Shown: positions 1-7,197 of the stretch, one piece after another
Layout: the number at the start of each line of letters is the position of its first letter
Position numbering within the stretch: the first letter of the stretch is position 1
Source of the DNA: Ligilactobacillus aviarius subsp. aviarius DSM 20655
GTDB taxonomy: Bacteria > Bacillota > Bacilli > Lactobacillales > Lactobacillaceae
Length of the DNA: 56,612 nucleotides
Assembly (NCBI RefSeq): GCF_001436315.1
Contig: NZ_AYZA01000021.1
Location: 1-56,612 of the forward strand
Direction: 5' to 3'
The notes under the pieces: generated by a model
What the model was told of the DNA's origin: nothing
The model's database searches: none
The model's input: the letters and a program-made list of their open reading frames with translations, nothing else
Translations under genes and position numbers: made by a program

Positions 1-65
1 TTTGTGTGTCGAAACATTGTTCAGTTTTCAAAGATCTACAACTTTTGTCAAAAGACGACTATTAA
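1..65 (-). other. Leader of a probable rRNA operon
   Basis: Read on the minus strand, this stretch carries CTTTGAAAACTGAACAATG followed by TTTCGACAC. This is the kind of sequence found in the leader just before 16S rRNA genes (and in rRNA spacers) in lactobacilli and bacilli. It lies directly downstream of two tandem minus-strand promoters and runs off the left edge. No rRNA gene sequence itself is inside the window, so the operon identity is inferred. Confidence 0.65.
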
Positions 66-94
66 ATAGTACCATTTAATAAATGCGATGTCAA
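66..94 (-). promoter_or_regulatory. Strong promoter P2 of probable rRNA operon
   Basis: On the minus strand: TTGACA, a 17-nt spacer, then TACTAT. The DNA just upstream (about 95-120) is almost pure A/T, like an UP element. Together with the leader sequence that follows, this is the proximal promoter of an rRNA-type transcription unit running leftwards out of the window. Confidence 0.75.
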
Positions 95-150
95 TAACTA
101 ATTTTAAAAATTAATTATTGAAAAGCCATCTGTCTAATGACGACTTTTAT

Positions 151-179
151 ATTCTACCAACCTTACGTCTTAAGGTCAA
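151..179 (-). promoter_or_regulatory. Strong promoter P1 of probable rRNA operon
   Basis: On the minus strand: TTGACC, a 17-nt spacer, then TAGAAT. It lies about 85 bp upstream of a second near-consensus promoter in the same direction. Tandem promoters of this spacing are typical of rRNA operons in Gram-positive bacteria. Bases 180-213 hold a near-palindrome (ATTCAAA...TTTGAAT) between this promoter and the manO terminator. Confidence 0.7.
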
Positions 180-213
180 GATGTTTATTCAAATAAATTT
201 AAATTTGTTTGAA

Positions 214-250
214 TAAAAAAATATCTCTGAATAATCAAAATTCAGAGATA
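214..250 (-). terminator. Terminator of the mannose PTS operon
   Basis: Stem TATCTCTGAA (222-231) pairs with TTCAGAGATA (241-250) across a 9-nt loop. On the minus strand the stem is followed by a run of T. It ends the operon just after manO. Confidence 0.85.
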
Positions 251-260
251 CCTTTAAAGT

Positions 261-635
261 CTATTTATTCGCCTTAATTATTCGTTTAATGTTTCGCTTT
301 AATACTTGGAAGAAAGTTAATGAACGAACAATGTTATTTGAATCGATATAATTTCGACAAGCACGTAATACCTTTTTTGGTTCTTTTGATGAAAAAATGT
401 ACATTTTTCCTTCTTTGGTCTGAACCGCAAAACGCGGAATATACTTCCCCTTGAAATATAATGAAGCAATAACTCTATTAACTTCATCCCACGGAATCTG
501 CAAATAATGATTTACGTTATCCCCATAAAACTCAAACGCTTTGTTCCCAACCATAATCTGACCATACGTTCCAGTTCCATGGTGATAAACCGCTTTTTCA
601 ACAACATCTGCTTTCGAATTTAATGATTCAACCAT
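261..635 (-). CDS. manO: ManO, DUF956 family protein of the mannose PTS operon
   Basis: A 124-residue protein without signal peptide or membrane segment, matching the DUF956 family by its size, its core (GQIMVGNKAFEFYGD, then a W-containing stretch) and its basic C-terminus. DUF956 proteins are the last gene of many lactic acid bacterial mannose PTS operons (manLMN-O) and are thought to modulate expression or activity; the mechanism is not established. The gene follows manN by 28 nt, has an AGAGGAA ribosome site, and is followed by a terminator. Family assignment is firm; the function is inferred from position. Confidence 0.85.
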   Translation of the reverse strand: MVESLNSKADVVEKAVYHHGTGTYGQIMVGNKAFEFYGDNVNHYLQIPWDEVNRVIASLYFKGKYIPRFAVQTKEGKMYIFSSKEPKKVLRACRNYIDSNNIVRSLTFFQVLKRNIKRIIKANK

Positions 636-663
636 TCATTTTTCCTCTATTCCAAAGTAATTA

Positions 664-1590
664 TTAAAGTAAACCAACGACGTGGCCTAAAATACCAACG
701 ATGAAGATTCCGATAATGATCCAAATTGGTGAAACCTTCTTCTTAAGTAACCACATGCAAAGGAATGTCAAAAGTAATCCAGCTAATCCTGGAATCAATT
801 GATCAAGAACATTTTGCATTGTTGTGATCTTAACGGATGATAAAGCTTGACCTTGACCATTGTTATAAAGTTCAAGTGCTTTTTGGATTCCTTCATGACC
901 TGAAGGAAGTGAATGCCAATCAATGTAAGCACCTTTTTGTAATTGAACTTTTGAAACAATCGGCTTGAAATCAATCTTAACCCACCGTTGAATCAATGAA
1001 CCAAGGACAAACATCCCAAGCATTGAAGCCCCACGAGTTACGTCTTGCATCATTGTTCCTGATAAGTCGTCGGTAATTGCAGAACCAGCTTTGTAGCCAA
1101 ATTCTTGGGTGTACCATTGGAAGCCCCAACGGAACAAGTTCCAAACAACGAAGAACATGATCGGCCCTAAAACGTTTCCACTCATCGCAAGTGAAGCACA
1201 TAAAGCACCTAAGATCGGACGAACCGTGAACCAGAAGACTGGGTCACCGACACCGGCCAACGGGCCCATCATTCCGACTTTAACCCCGTTGATTGCTTCG
1301 TCATCAACATCACCACCGTTAGCGCGTTCTTCTTCAAGGGCTAACGTAACCCCAATAATTGGTGAAGCCATAAATGGGGTCGTGTTAAAGAATTCCATGT
1401 GGCGCTTTAAAGCTGCTTGGCGATCTTCATCTGTCTTATATAATTTCTTGATTGCAGGAATCATTGAAAATGCATAACCGCCGTTCTGCATCCGTTCATA
1501 GTTCCATGATCCTTGTAAGAATTGTGAACGAGCTGCAACTTTGAAACGTGTTTTCTTATCAACTTTAATTCGATTTTCTTTTTCAGTCAT
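664..1590 (-). CDS. manN: Mannose-class PTS EIID component
   Basis: Membrane component IID of the mannose/glucose phosphotransferase permease; with IIC it forms the sugar channel, also the usual receptor of class IIa bacteriocins. About 308 residues, the family length: a cytosolic N-terminal part (SQFLQGSWNYERMQNGG), the glycine-rich GVGDPVFWFTVRPI loop, and hydrophobic segments at the C-terminus. I place the start at the ATG giving MTEKENR, about 10 nt after GGAG; an in-frame GTG nine bases earlier sits almost on the ribosome site. Third PTS gene of the operon, 11 nt or so after manM. Substrate could be mannose, glucose or fructose; sequence alone does not decide. Confidence 0.93.
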   Translation of the reverse strand: MTEKENRIKVDKKTRFKVAARSQFLQGSWNYERMQNGGYAFSMIPAIKKLYKTDEDRQAALKRHMEFFNTTPFMASPIIGVTLALEEERANGGDVDDEAINGVKVGMMGPLAGVGDPVFWFTVRPILGALCASLAMSGNVLGPIMFFVVWNLFRWGFQWYTQEFGYKAGSAITDDLSGTMMQDVTRGASMLGMFVLGSLIQRWVKIDFKPIVSKVQLQKGAYIDWHSLPSGHEGIQKALELYNNGQGQALSSVKITTMQNVLDQLIPGLAGLLLTFLCMWLLKKKVSPIWIIIGIFIVGILGHVVGLL

Positions 1591-1610
1591 TCTTTTCACG
1601 CTCCTTCATT

Positions 1611-2417
1611 TTAGTAGTCATCTAGAATATCGCCTAACGGATCGCCGGTATTGCTGTCGCCACCGCCGTTACCGCCATTGCCACCTTTTTTATCAAGGTT
1701 CAAGTACATCAATGTAATTGCAACAGCTAAAGCACCGATTGCTAACAATGTTAATTTTGTTAAAGCAGCGATTACAAAACCAACAATGAAGAATGGCCAT
1801 GTTTCCTTAGTAGCCATCATGTTGATAACCATTGCGTAACCAACGGCAACAACCATGCCACCACCGATTGTCATTCCGGCTGATAACCATGAAGGAATTG
1901 CATTTAACATGTGTTGAACTGTGTGAGTTGGGATAATAAGTAATAATCCGCAAGGAATAGCAACACGTAAACCTTGTAAAATAATTGCAACTGTTTGCCA
2001 CATGTTCATCTTCTTAAAGCTAACTTCTTCAGCAGCCTTATCCATTGCGTGGGTGATCCCAACACAGATTGTCCGCACGATCATGTTCATAACTAATCCG
2101 GCAACGGCAAATGGAACAGCCATGGCAACAGCGGTTCCAACCCCTTTAACACCTAGGTTACCCATTGCTAAAACAATTGCTGATGCAGTTGAAGCAAAGG
2201 CAATATCTGGGGCAACGGCCGCACCGATGTTAGCCCATCCTAAAACGATCATTTGTAATGTCCCACCAAGAATAATTCCGGCGGTCAAGTTTCCTGTTAC
2301 TAAACCGATCAATGTACAAGTAACAAGCGGTTGATAAAATTCAAATTCATCTAAAATACCATCCATCCCGGCAAAGAATGCAATGATAATTACTAAAATT
2401 GCTTGAATGATAGACAT
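1611..2417 (-). CDS. manM: Mannose-class PTS EIIC component
   Basis: Polytopic membrane protein of 268 residues, the usual length of EIIC of the mannose family. It shows the typical start MSIIQAILVIIIAFFAGMDG, many hydrophobic segments, and a glycine/aspartate-rich hydrophilic tail (GGNGGNGGGDS...GDILDDY) often seen in lactic acid bacteria. It forms the sugar translocation pathway with EIID. AAGGAGG precedes the start. It lies 15 nt downstream of the EIIAB gene and just before manN. Confidence 0.93.
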   Translation of the reverse strand: MSIIQAILVIIIAFFAGMDGILDEFEFYQPLVTCTLIGLVTGNLTAGIILGGTLQMIVLGWANIGAAVAPDIAFASTASAIVLAMGNLGVKGVGTAVAMAVPFAVAGLVMNMIVRTICVGITHAMDKAAEEVSFKKMNMWQTVAIILQGLRVAIPCGLLLIIPTHTVQHMLNAIPSWLSAGMTIGGGMVVAVGYAMVINMMATKETWPFFIVGFVIAALTKLTLLAIGALAVAITLMYLNLDKKGGNGGNGGGDSNTGDPLGDILDDY

Positions 2418-2432
2418 TTGTCTTCCTCCTTA

Positions 2433-3428
2433 CTATTTCTTTTTGGCTAATTCTTCACGAGCCTTATTAACAAGATCCATCATGTTTTCTGGTGAATCAT
2501 TTGGAACTTTCCGAACGTCAAACTTGATTCCCATTTCATTCAACTTGTCGTATGTTTCAACATCCTTTTCGTTTAATGAAAGAACCTTGTTTACGGCAAC
2601 CTTACCTTCAGAGTGAGCCATTGAACCAATGTTCAGCGTCTTAATGTCAACGCCGCCTTCAATTGCTTTCAAGGCATCCTCTGGGTTTTCAAAGAGGACC
2701 AATGCCTTCGTTGCTCCAAACCGCGGATCTTTTGAAACTTCGATCATTTTCTTAATTGGAACAACGTTTGCCCGGACACCAGGAGGAGCAGCCTGAATAA
2801 TCATGTTCTTCCGTAACTTGTCTTTTGAAACGTTGTCTGAAACAACAATGATCCGGTCTGGACGAACTGATTTTGTCCAAGCAGTAGCAACTTGGCCGTG
2901 AAGTAACCGTGAGTCGATCCGAACTAAACCGAACTTGATGTGACCGTCGCCTAAAACCGTTCCTTCAGGGATTGCACCGGTTGGTTGGTTGCTTTCAGCA
3001 GCTTTTGGTGCTTCCTTCTTTGGAACAAGTCCTTCAGGTAAGGTCTTGATTCCGTCCTTGGCAGAACCAACGATTTGTTTGGCGATTTCACGGGCCGTAA
3101 TTCCATCCTGCAACCGGGCACCGTATGCTTCGATCAGCATTGGTAAGTTCAAGCCGGTAACAATTGCCCATGTGTCTTTGTGTTCAGCAAACAGATTGCT
3201 TGCTTGGTTGAATGGAGTACCACTCCAAAGGTCAATTAAGAATAATACTTGTTCTGGATCATCAAATGAAGCAATGGCGTCTTCCATCTTTTTACGAATA
3301 TCATCTGGGCCTTCACTTGGTTTCAAGATGCATGCCTTAACATTTTCTTGTTTACCGAAGATCATTTCGCCAGATTGATAAATTCCCTCAGCGAATCCGC
3401 CATGGCTAGCAAGGATAATTCCTACCAT
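2433..3428 (-). CDS. manL: Mannose-class PTS EIIAB component
   Basis: Cytosolic phosphocarrier of about 331 residues. EIIA domain (1-~140) begins MVGIILASHGG, with the phosphorylated histidine at residue 9. A linker rich in K, A, E and P follows (~145-175), then an EIIB domain with RIDSRLLHGQVATAW, whose histidine passes the phosphate to the sugar. The start is the ATG at 3428, 8 nt after AAAGGAGG; an upstream in-frame ATG at 3464 lacks a ribosome site. It carries its own EIIB although a separate EIIB gene lies directly upstream, so the operon has two EIIB domains. Confidence 0.93.
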   Translation of the reverse strand: MVGIILASHGGFAEGIYQSGEMIFGKQENVKACILKPSEGPDDIRKKMEDAIASFDDPEQVLFLIDLWSGTPFNQASNLFAEHKDTWAIVTGLNLPMLIEAYGARLQDGITAREIAKQIVGSAKDGIKTLPEGLVPKKEAPKAAESNQPTGAIPEGTVLGDGHIKFGLVRIDSRLLHGQVATAWTKSVRPDRIIVVSDNVSKDKLRKNMIIQAAPPGVRANVVPIKKMIEVSKDPRFGATKALVLFENPEDALKAIEGGVDIKTLNIGSMAHSEGKVAVNKVLSLNEKDVETYDKLNEMGIKFDVRKVPNDSPENMMDLVNKAREELAKKK

Positions 3429-3467
3429 AATGTTTTCCTCCTTTGGTGTATTCTTAATTTGCAAAAC

Positions 3468-3968
3468 CTACTCGGTAATCAAATGCTTATCAATCAAAAT
3501 CTGCCAGAGATCTTTCGGACTATCACTTGATACTTTCCGAATCTCAAGCTGAATTCCATGCTGATGAATAAGCTGAAAAACCTGAATGTCTCGTTGACTA
3601 ACAGCGACAGTATCGCTGATCATCTTTTTGGAATTGTCAAAGCTCAAAGAACCGATATTGATTCTTGAAACTTCAATTCCGCCGAGGATTAATCGCAAAG
3701 CATCCTGGGGAGATTCAACCAGTAATAAAACTTTTTCTCCATCAAAACGTGCGTCCTGATTAATCCGGATCACCTTCTGAATCGGAACAATGTGTGTTCG
3801 CAATCCAGGCGGTGAAGCCTGCTTAATCAGCGTTCTTCGAATTGCATCCTGAGCCACGCCGTCCGACGCAACGATGATTCTGTCAATTTTCAGAACCCGT
3901 GCCCAATTCGTTGCAACCTGACCATGCAGCAACCGGCTATCAATTCGAAGTAATTGAACTTGAAGCAT
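3468..3968 (-). CDS. Stand-alone mannose-class PTS EIIB component
   Basis: About 166 residues, a complete EIIB domain of the mannose family: RIDSRLLHGQVATNW with the phosphorylatable histidine, then DRIIVASDGVAQD and ASPPG motifs. It is a clear paralogue of the EIIB half of the next gene. First gene of the operon, about 90 nt downstream of the sigma-54 promoter. The ribosome site is weak (GAAAG); ATG at 3968 seems the best start, but GTG at 3977 is possible. A second EIIB may broaden substrates or act as a regulatory phosphodonor to LevR; the latter is inference. Confidence 0.85.
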   Translation of the reverse strand: MLQVQLLRIDSRLLHGQVATNWARVLKIDRIIVASDGVAQDAIRRTLIKQASPPGLRTHIVPIQKVIRINQDARFDGEKVLLLVESPQDALRLILGGIEVSRINIGSLSFDNSKKMISDTVAVSQRDIQVFQLIHQHGIQLEIRKVSSDSPKDLWQILIDKHLITE

Positions 3969-4068
3969 AAGGATCACACTTTCGTTATTTGGAATTAGCT
4001 TAAAATGAATAGAATAATTGCTAACGATCAGCCAATCACCAAATTGTTTTGCCTTACACTAAACAATA

Positions 4069-4084
4069 AGCAAAAAGCGTGCCA
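4069..4084 (-). promoter_or_regulatory. Sigma-54 (-24/-12) promoter of the mannose PTS operon
   Basis: On the minus strand TGGCACG, four bases, then TTGCT: an exact match to the sigma-54 consensus, with GG and GC separated by the required 10 nt (GG at 4083-4082, GC at 4071-4070). Transcription should start near 4058. The adjacent levR encodes a GAFTGA-containing sigma-54 activator, which supports the call strongly. The genome must therefore carry rpoN elsewhere. Confidence 0.93.
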
Positions 4085-4098
4085 ACTTTGTGTATCTC

Positions 4099-4114
4099 TT
4101 GAAAACGCTTTTAT
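4099..4114 (-). promoter_or_regulatory. Candidate cre site (CcpA) upstream of the mannose PTS promoter
   Basis: TTGAAAACGCTTTTAT matches the cre consensus WTGNAARCGNWWWCAW at all fixed positions but one. It lies 15 bp upstream of the -24 element, where bound CcpA could interfere with LevR contacting sigma-54 polymerase. This would give glucose repression on top of PTS control; binding is inferred. Confidence 0.65.
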
Positions 4115-4123
4115 ATCAACGAT

Positions 4124-4161
4124 AAAAAATGCTTGATACACTTTTGATTGTGTATCAAGCA
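4124..4161 (-). terminator. levR terminator that may double as the LevR binding site
   Basis: Perfect 12-bp inverted repeat TGCTTGATACAC (4130-4141) / GTGTATCAAGCA (4150-4161) with an 8-nt loop. On the minus strand it lies 13 nt after the levR stop and is followed by TTTTTT, so it fits an intrinsic terminator. It is also centred about 87 bp upstream of the predicted sigma-54 start, where a LevR upstream activating sequence is expected, and its half-site GTGTATCAA recurs around levR. Both roles may be real. Confidence 0.7.
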
Positions 4162-4173
4162 ATTCACTAATCA

Positions 4174-6993
4174 TTATTGTTTTTGTGTATCAATCAATTT
4201 GACAACATAATACACTTCTTCTTCAGGTAAAGTAATGTTCAAACTTTCCGCTAGCATTTGGTTAGCTTTGACCACCATTGGATAAACCGGATCATTCCGA
4301 ACCTCTTCAATTTGAATATCCTGTTGAACCGTCAATTCGCTTTGAGTTAAAATTCGTTCGATCACCCCGGCCAAATGCATACTCAAATTAACCTTTAATG
4401 AATTTTTCAACTTTACCGGACCCTTTTCAATCACCTTACAGTACTCCCAAAGAACTTCCGTAACTTTTTCAGGGTTAAGAAAAGTAAAATACCGTCCTAA
4501 ATAATGCTGAATTCTTTCCTTTGCCATTTCTTCCGAAGTCTCTAACTGGTTTTCGGCTTCGATATTATTCGTAAAGTTTTCGATTGCCGTAATAAACTGT
4601 TCACCGCCGCCTTGAAGCAGTTTTTCAAGCGAAACGAATGGAACACTCAGATGCGGCCGGGCAATTCCCGTAACCGCAACAATGCGGTAGTCTTTCTGAA
4701 TTTTTGCGATCTGCTGTTCCATATCAACAACTGAAATCGGTATTACAACAATATCGTCAATCAAATGATCCACCAGAATACTATCCAGCATCTTTTTAAT
4801 CTTGACTGCCGTTCCCTGACCAGTTGAACAAATTGCTAAAATGGCCTTCGGTTTTTGGTCAGTCATCACATCGGTCTGCTTTGGTAAATGCTGAACCTCG
4901 GTTTTTTCCCGTTCCGTTGTCCGTGAATACCCACTGAATTCTGAAATTTCCCGATAAACGTTTTCCAAGTCACTATCGATCAGCGACGTTTTTCGGGCCG
5001 TTTCCAAAACCAACGCCGTCGTTACCATATCAACAGATTTAACTTTGATCCCGGTATGCTCGCTGATTTTTTCGTCAAAGGTACTCAGCGACCCCATATC
5101 AACCAGCAAAATCACACCATTTCCCGAATCCACCTGGCGAACCTTCTCTTCGATCCCCTTTAACGCTTCTTGCGGGCTCATATCAAGCGACATATCAAAC
5201 GCCGTTAAGTTATCCGGATTCAGTAACTGGTCAACAACCTGAACCATTGAAGAAGCCGTGCTGTTTCCATGAGCGGCAACCACGATCCCGACTTTCCCGT
5301 TTTGCTTTTCAGCCTGAAGGGAGATCAGTAAAACTGCCAAATAGTACAGCTCCGAATCTGGAACCGGCAAATGATAATGGTTCTCAATTTCATCCTTGAC
5401 AAGCTTGGCATATTCAAATTCTTGCGGATAGTCCTGAACCATCGAAATCATATTCGGGGCAACTTTCCGCAATGGCTTTCCTGATTCGACCCGCTTGATA
5501 AATGAACTGATATGCAAGCTCATTGCATAAAGGAAATTCGTTGAAATCTGATAACCGGCATCCTTTAAAATCTGCTTTAACCGATTCGTCAAATCGACGA
5601 CATCCTGATCTACGATTTCATACAGGTCATCTTGATCCCGCTCCAAATGCTTATCAGAATAGAACCCTTTAAGGTGAACATTGATATCCGTCATAATGAA
5701 ATTATTGATTGCCTCTTGGTCAAGCCCCTCTTTACTCAACAATGCCGCTTTATCGCCAATGATTTCGTACAGATTATATGGTAATTCATAGTTATCTTCA
5801 TCATTGATCAACGCAGTCGAATCATCCGGCGCAACTACCATTTGCGGATCCATCATTTTGGCCAAGTCGCCAAATTGTTCCCGATCATTTGCCAGGCGCG
5901 AAAGACCATCTTTAATATTTGGCGGAAGCTGCTCAAAGTGCAGGTAAATGGCATCCTTTTCCTGAATATTATTCAAGAATCCTTGCGCACATACTAATTG
6001 AACATTTGATTTTAATTGACCAACGTTCCCATAAGTTACACTGCCAATCAATGACCGGGCAACGTCTTCATCAAAGTAAATTTTCTTATGGATTCGGTTA
6101 GCTTCGATCAACAACATTTGTTTCAACAAACCAAACCGTTCCCGCATCGTCCGGGAATTAAAGCTCGGCATTTGAACAACAATTGGGATCCGGCGCACAA
6201 ACGTCGCGAGCAATGAACTTTCAGGATCCTCCGTCGTTGCGCAGATCAATCGTAAATTAGCATGGTGCGCTTTGTCTGTTTCCCCTAACCGTGAATATGT
6301 TCCATGATCCATTAAATAAAAAATCATTTCTTGACCTTCGGGTGGCAACCGGTGAACTTCATCTAAGAATAAGATTCCACCATCAGCTTTTTGGATCAAC
6401 CCTTCCTGGTCCTCATTTGCCCCGGTAAACGCACCCTTAACATACCCAAACAAATGCGACATTAAAAGTTGCGGGTTATGGGCGTAATCAGCACAGTTAA
6501 ACGTTGTTAGGTGCGGATTGCTGATCACTCCCTGGTTACATGCAAACTGGTTCATTGCATTCGCAAAGTACGTTTTCCCTGATCCGGTCGGCCCCGTGAT
6601 CAACACATTCAAGCCATGTGGCGGGTATAAAATGGCGGCCTTCGCCTGTTCGATTTGATTTTTAAGACTGCTCGTTCTTCCAATTAAGTGGTCAAAAATA
6701 TCATCTTGATGATCTTTTTGATCCTTATTCGCAATTTTCGGTGCCTGATCCTTGGCCTTCTTTTCTTTTGAAGCTGAAGCAATCGCCGGCTGGGCCTGAT
6801 CAGCAAAAAAGTATTTGACCGGCCGGGTCGCCGTTTTCGCAAGTTTACCTTCCTTTACCAAAACATTCAGCTCTTTACTGGCATTTGTTCGAACCAAATC
6901 CAGATCCATTGCGACCTTTGAAGTCGTTACTCCTTGAGGTGCATCCGGCAAGACGGTTTTCAAATACTCCCAAACCTTTTCTTTGCGTTTCAA
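4174..6993 (-). CDS. levR: LevR-family sigma-54-dependent PTS regulator
   Basis: Transcription activator of 939 residues, full family length. Domains in order: N-terminal winged HTH (1-65); AAA+ domain with Walker A GPTGSGKT (134-141), sigma-54 contact motif GAFTGA (187-192) and Walker B ILFLDE (207-212); first PRD (~425-545); EIIA-Man-like domain with VVAAHGNS (~575); EIIB-like domain with ICSTGQGT (~725); second PRD (~835-939). PTS phosphorylation of such domains tunes activity to sugar flux. The start is TTG at 6993, set by GAGGAGG eight bases upstream. The target is evidently the adjacent mannose PTS operon, which has a sigma-54 promoter. Also called ManR in some genera. Confidence 0.93.
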   Translation of the reverse strand: MKRKEKVWEYLKTVLPDAPQGVTTSKVAMDLDLVRTNASKELNVLVKEGKLAKTATRPVKYFFADQAQPAIASASKEKKAKDQAPKIANKDQKDHQDDIFDHLIGRTSSLKNQIEQAKAAILYPPHGLNVLITGPTGSGKTYFANAMNQFACNQGVISNPHLTTFNCADYAHNPQLLMSHLFGYVKGAFTGANEDQEGLIQKADGGILFLDEVHRLPPEGQEMIFYLMDHGTYSRLGETDKAHHANLRLICATTEDPESSLLATFVRRIPIVVQMPSFNSRTMRERFGLLKQMLLIEANRIHKKIYFDEDVARSLIGSVTYGNVGQLKSNVQLVCAQGFLNNIQEKDAIYLHFEQLPPNIKDGLSRLANDREQFGDLAKMMDPQMVVAPDDSTALINDEDNYELPYNLYEIIGDKAALLSKEGLDQEAINNFIMTDINVHLKGFYSDKHLERDQDDLYEIVDQDVVDLTNRLKQILKDAGYQISTNFLYAMSLHISSFIKRVESGKPLRKVAPNMISMVQDYPQEFEYAKLVKDEIENHYHLPVPDSELYYLAVLLISLQAEKQNGKVGIVVAAHGNSTASSMVQVVDQLLNPDNLTAFDMSLDMSPQEALKGIEEKVRQVDSGNGVILLVDMGSLSTFDEKISEHTGIKVKSVDMVTTALVLETARKTSLIDSDLENVYREISEFSGYSRTTEREKTEVQHLPKQTDVMTDQKPKAILAICSTGQGTAVKIKKMLDSILVDHLIDDIVVIPISVVDMEQQIAKIQKDYRIVAVTGIARPHLSVPFVSLEKLLQGGGEQFITAIENFTNNIEAENQLETSEEMAKERIQHYLGRYFTFLNPEKVTEVLWEYCKVIEKGPVKLKNSLKVNLSMHLAGVIERILTQSELTVQQDIQIEEVRNDPVYPMVVKANQMLAESLNITLPEEEVYYVVKLIDTQKQ

Positions 6994-7017
6994 AATTTTA
7001 CCTCCTCAATGACTCCT

Positions 7018-7125
7018 TTTTGTGTATTAAATTCATCGTTCTTTGCTATGATAGCGTTTACTATTCTAGTGTATCATCTTCATTATTAAAATTAAAGAAC
7101 CGTTTTCATCTTTGTGTATCAAGCG
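7018..7125 (-). promoter_or_regulatory. levR upstream region with GTGTATC repeats and a cre-like site
   Basis: Three copies of the motif found in the levR terminator/operator recur here: TGTGTATTAA (7021-7030), GTGTATCA (7069-7076) and TTTGTGTATCAAGC (7111-7124). A cre-like sequence TGATAGCGTTTACT lies at 7049-7062 (one mismatch to TGWNANCGNTNWCA). The arrangement suggests levR is itself regulated, possibly by LevR and CcpA. I could not assign a confident -10/-35 pair. Confidence 0.45.
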
Positions 7126-7197
7126 TTTGCCTTTTCGCGGCTCTTAATTAAATGGTAAAATTAGTTTAACAAAATTGATCTTAAAGGGGTTTTAACA

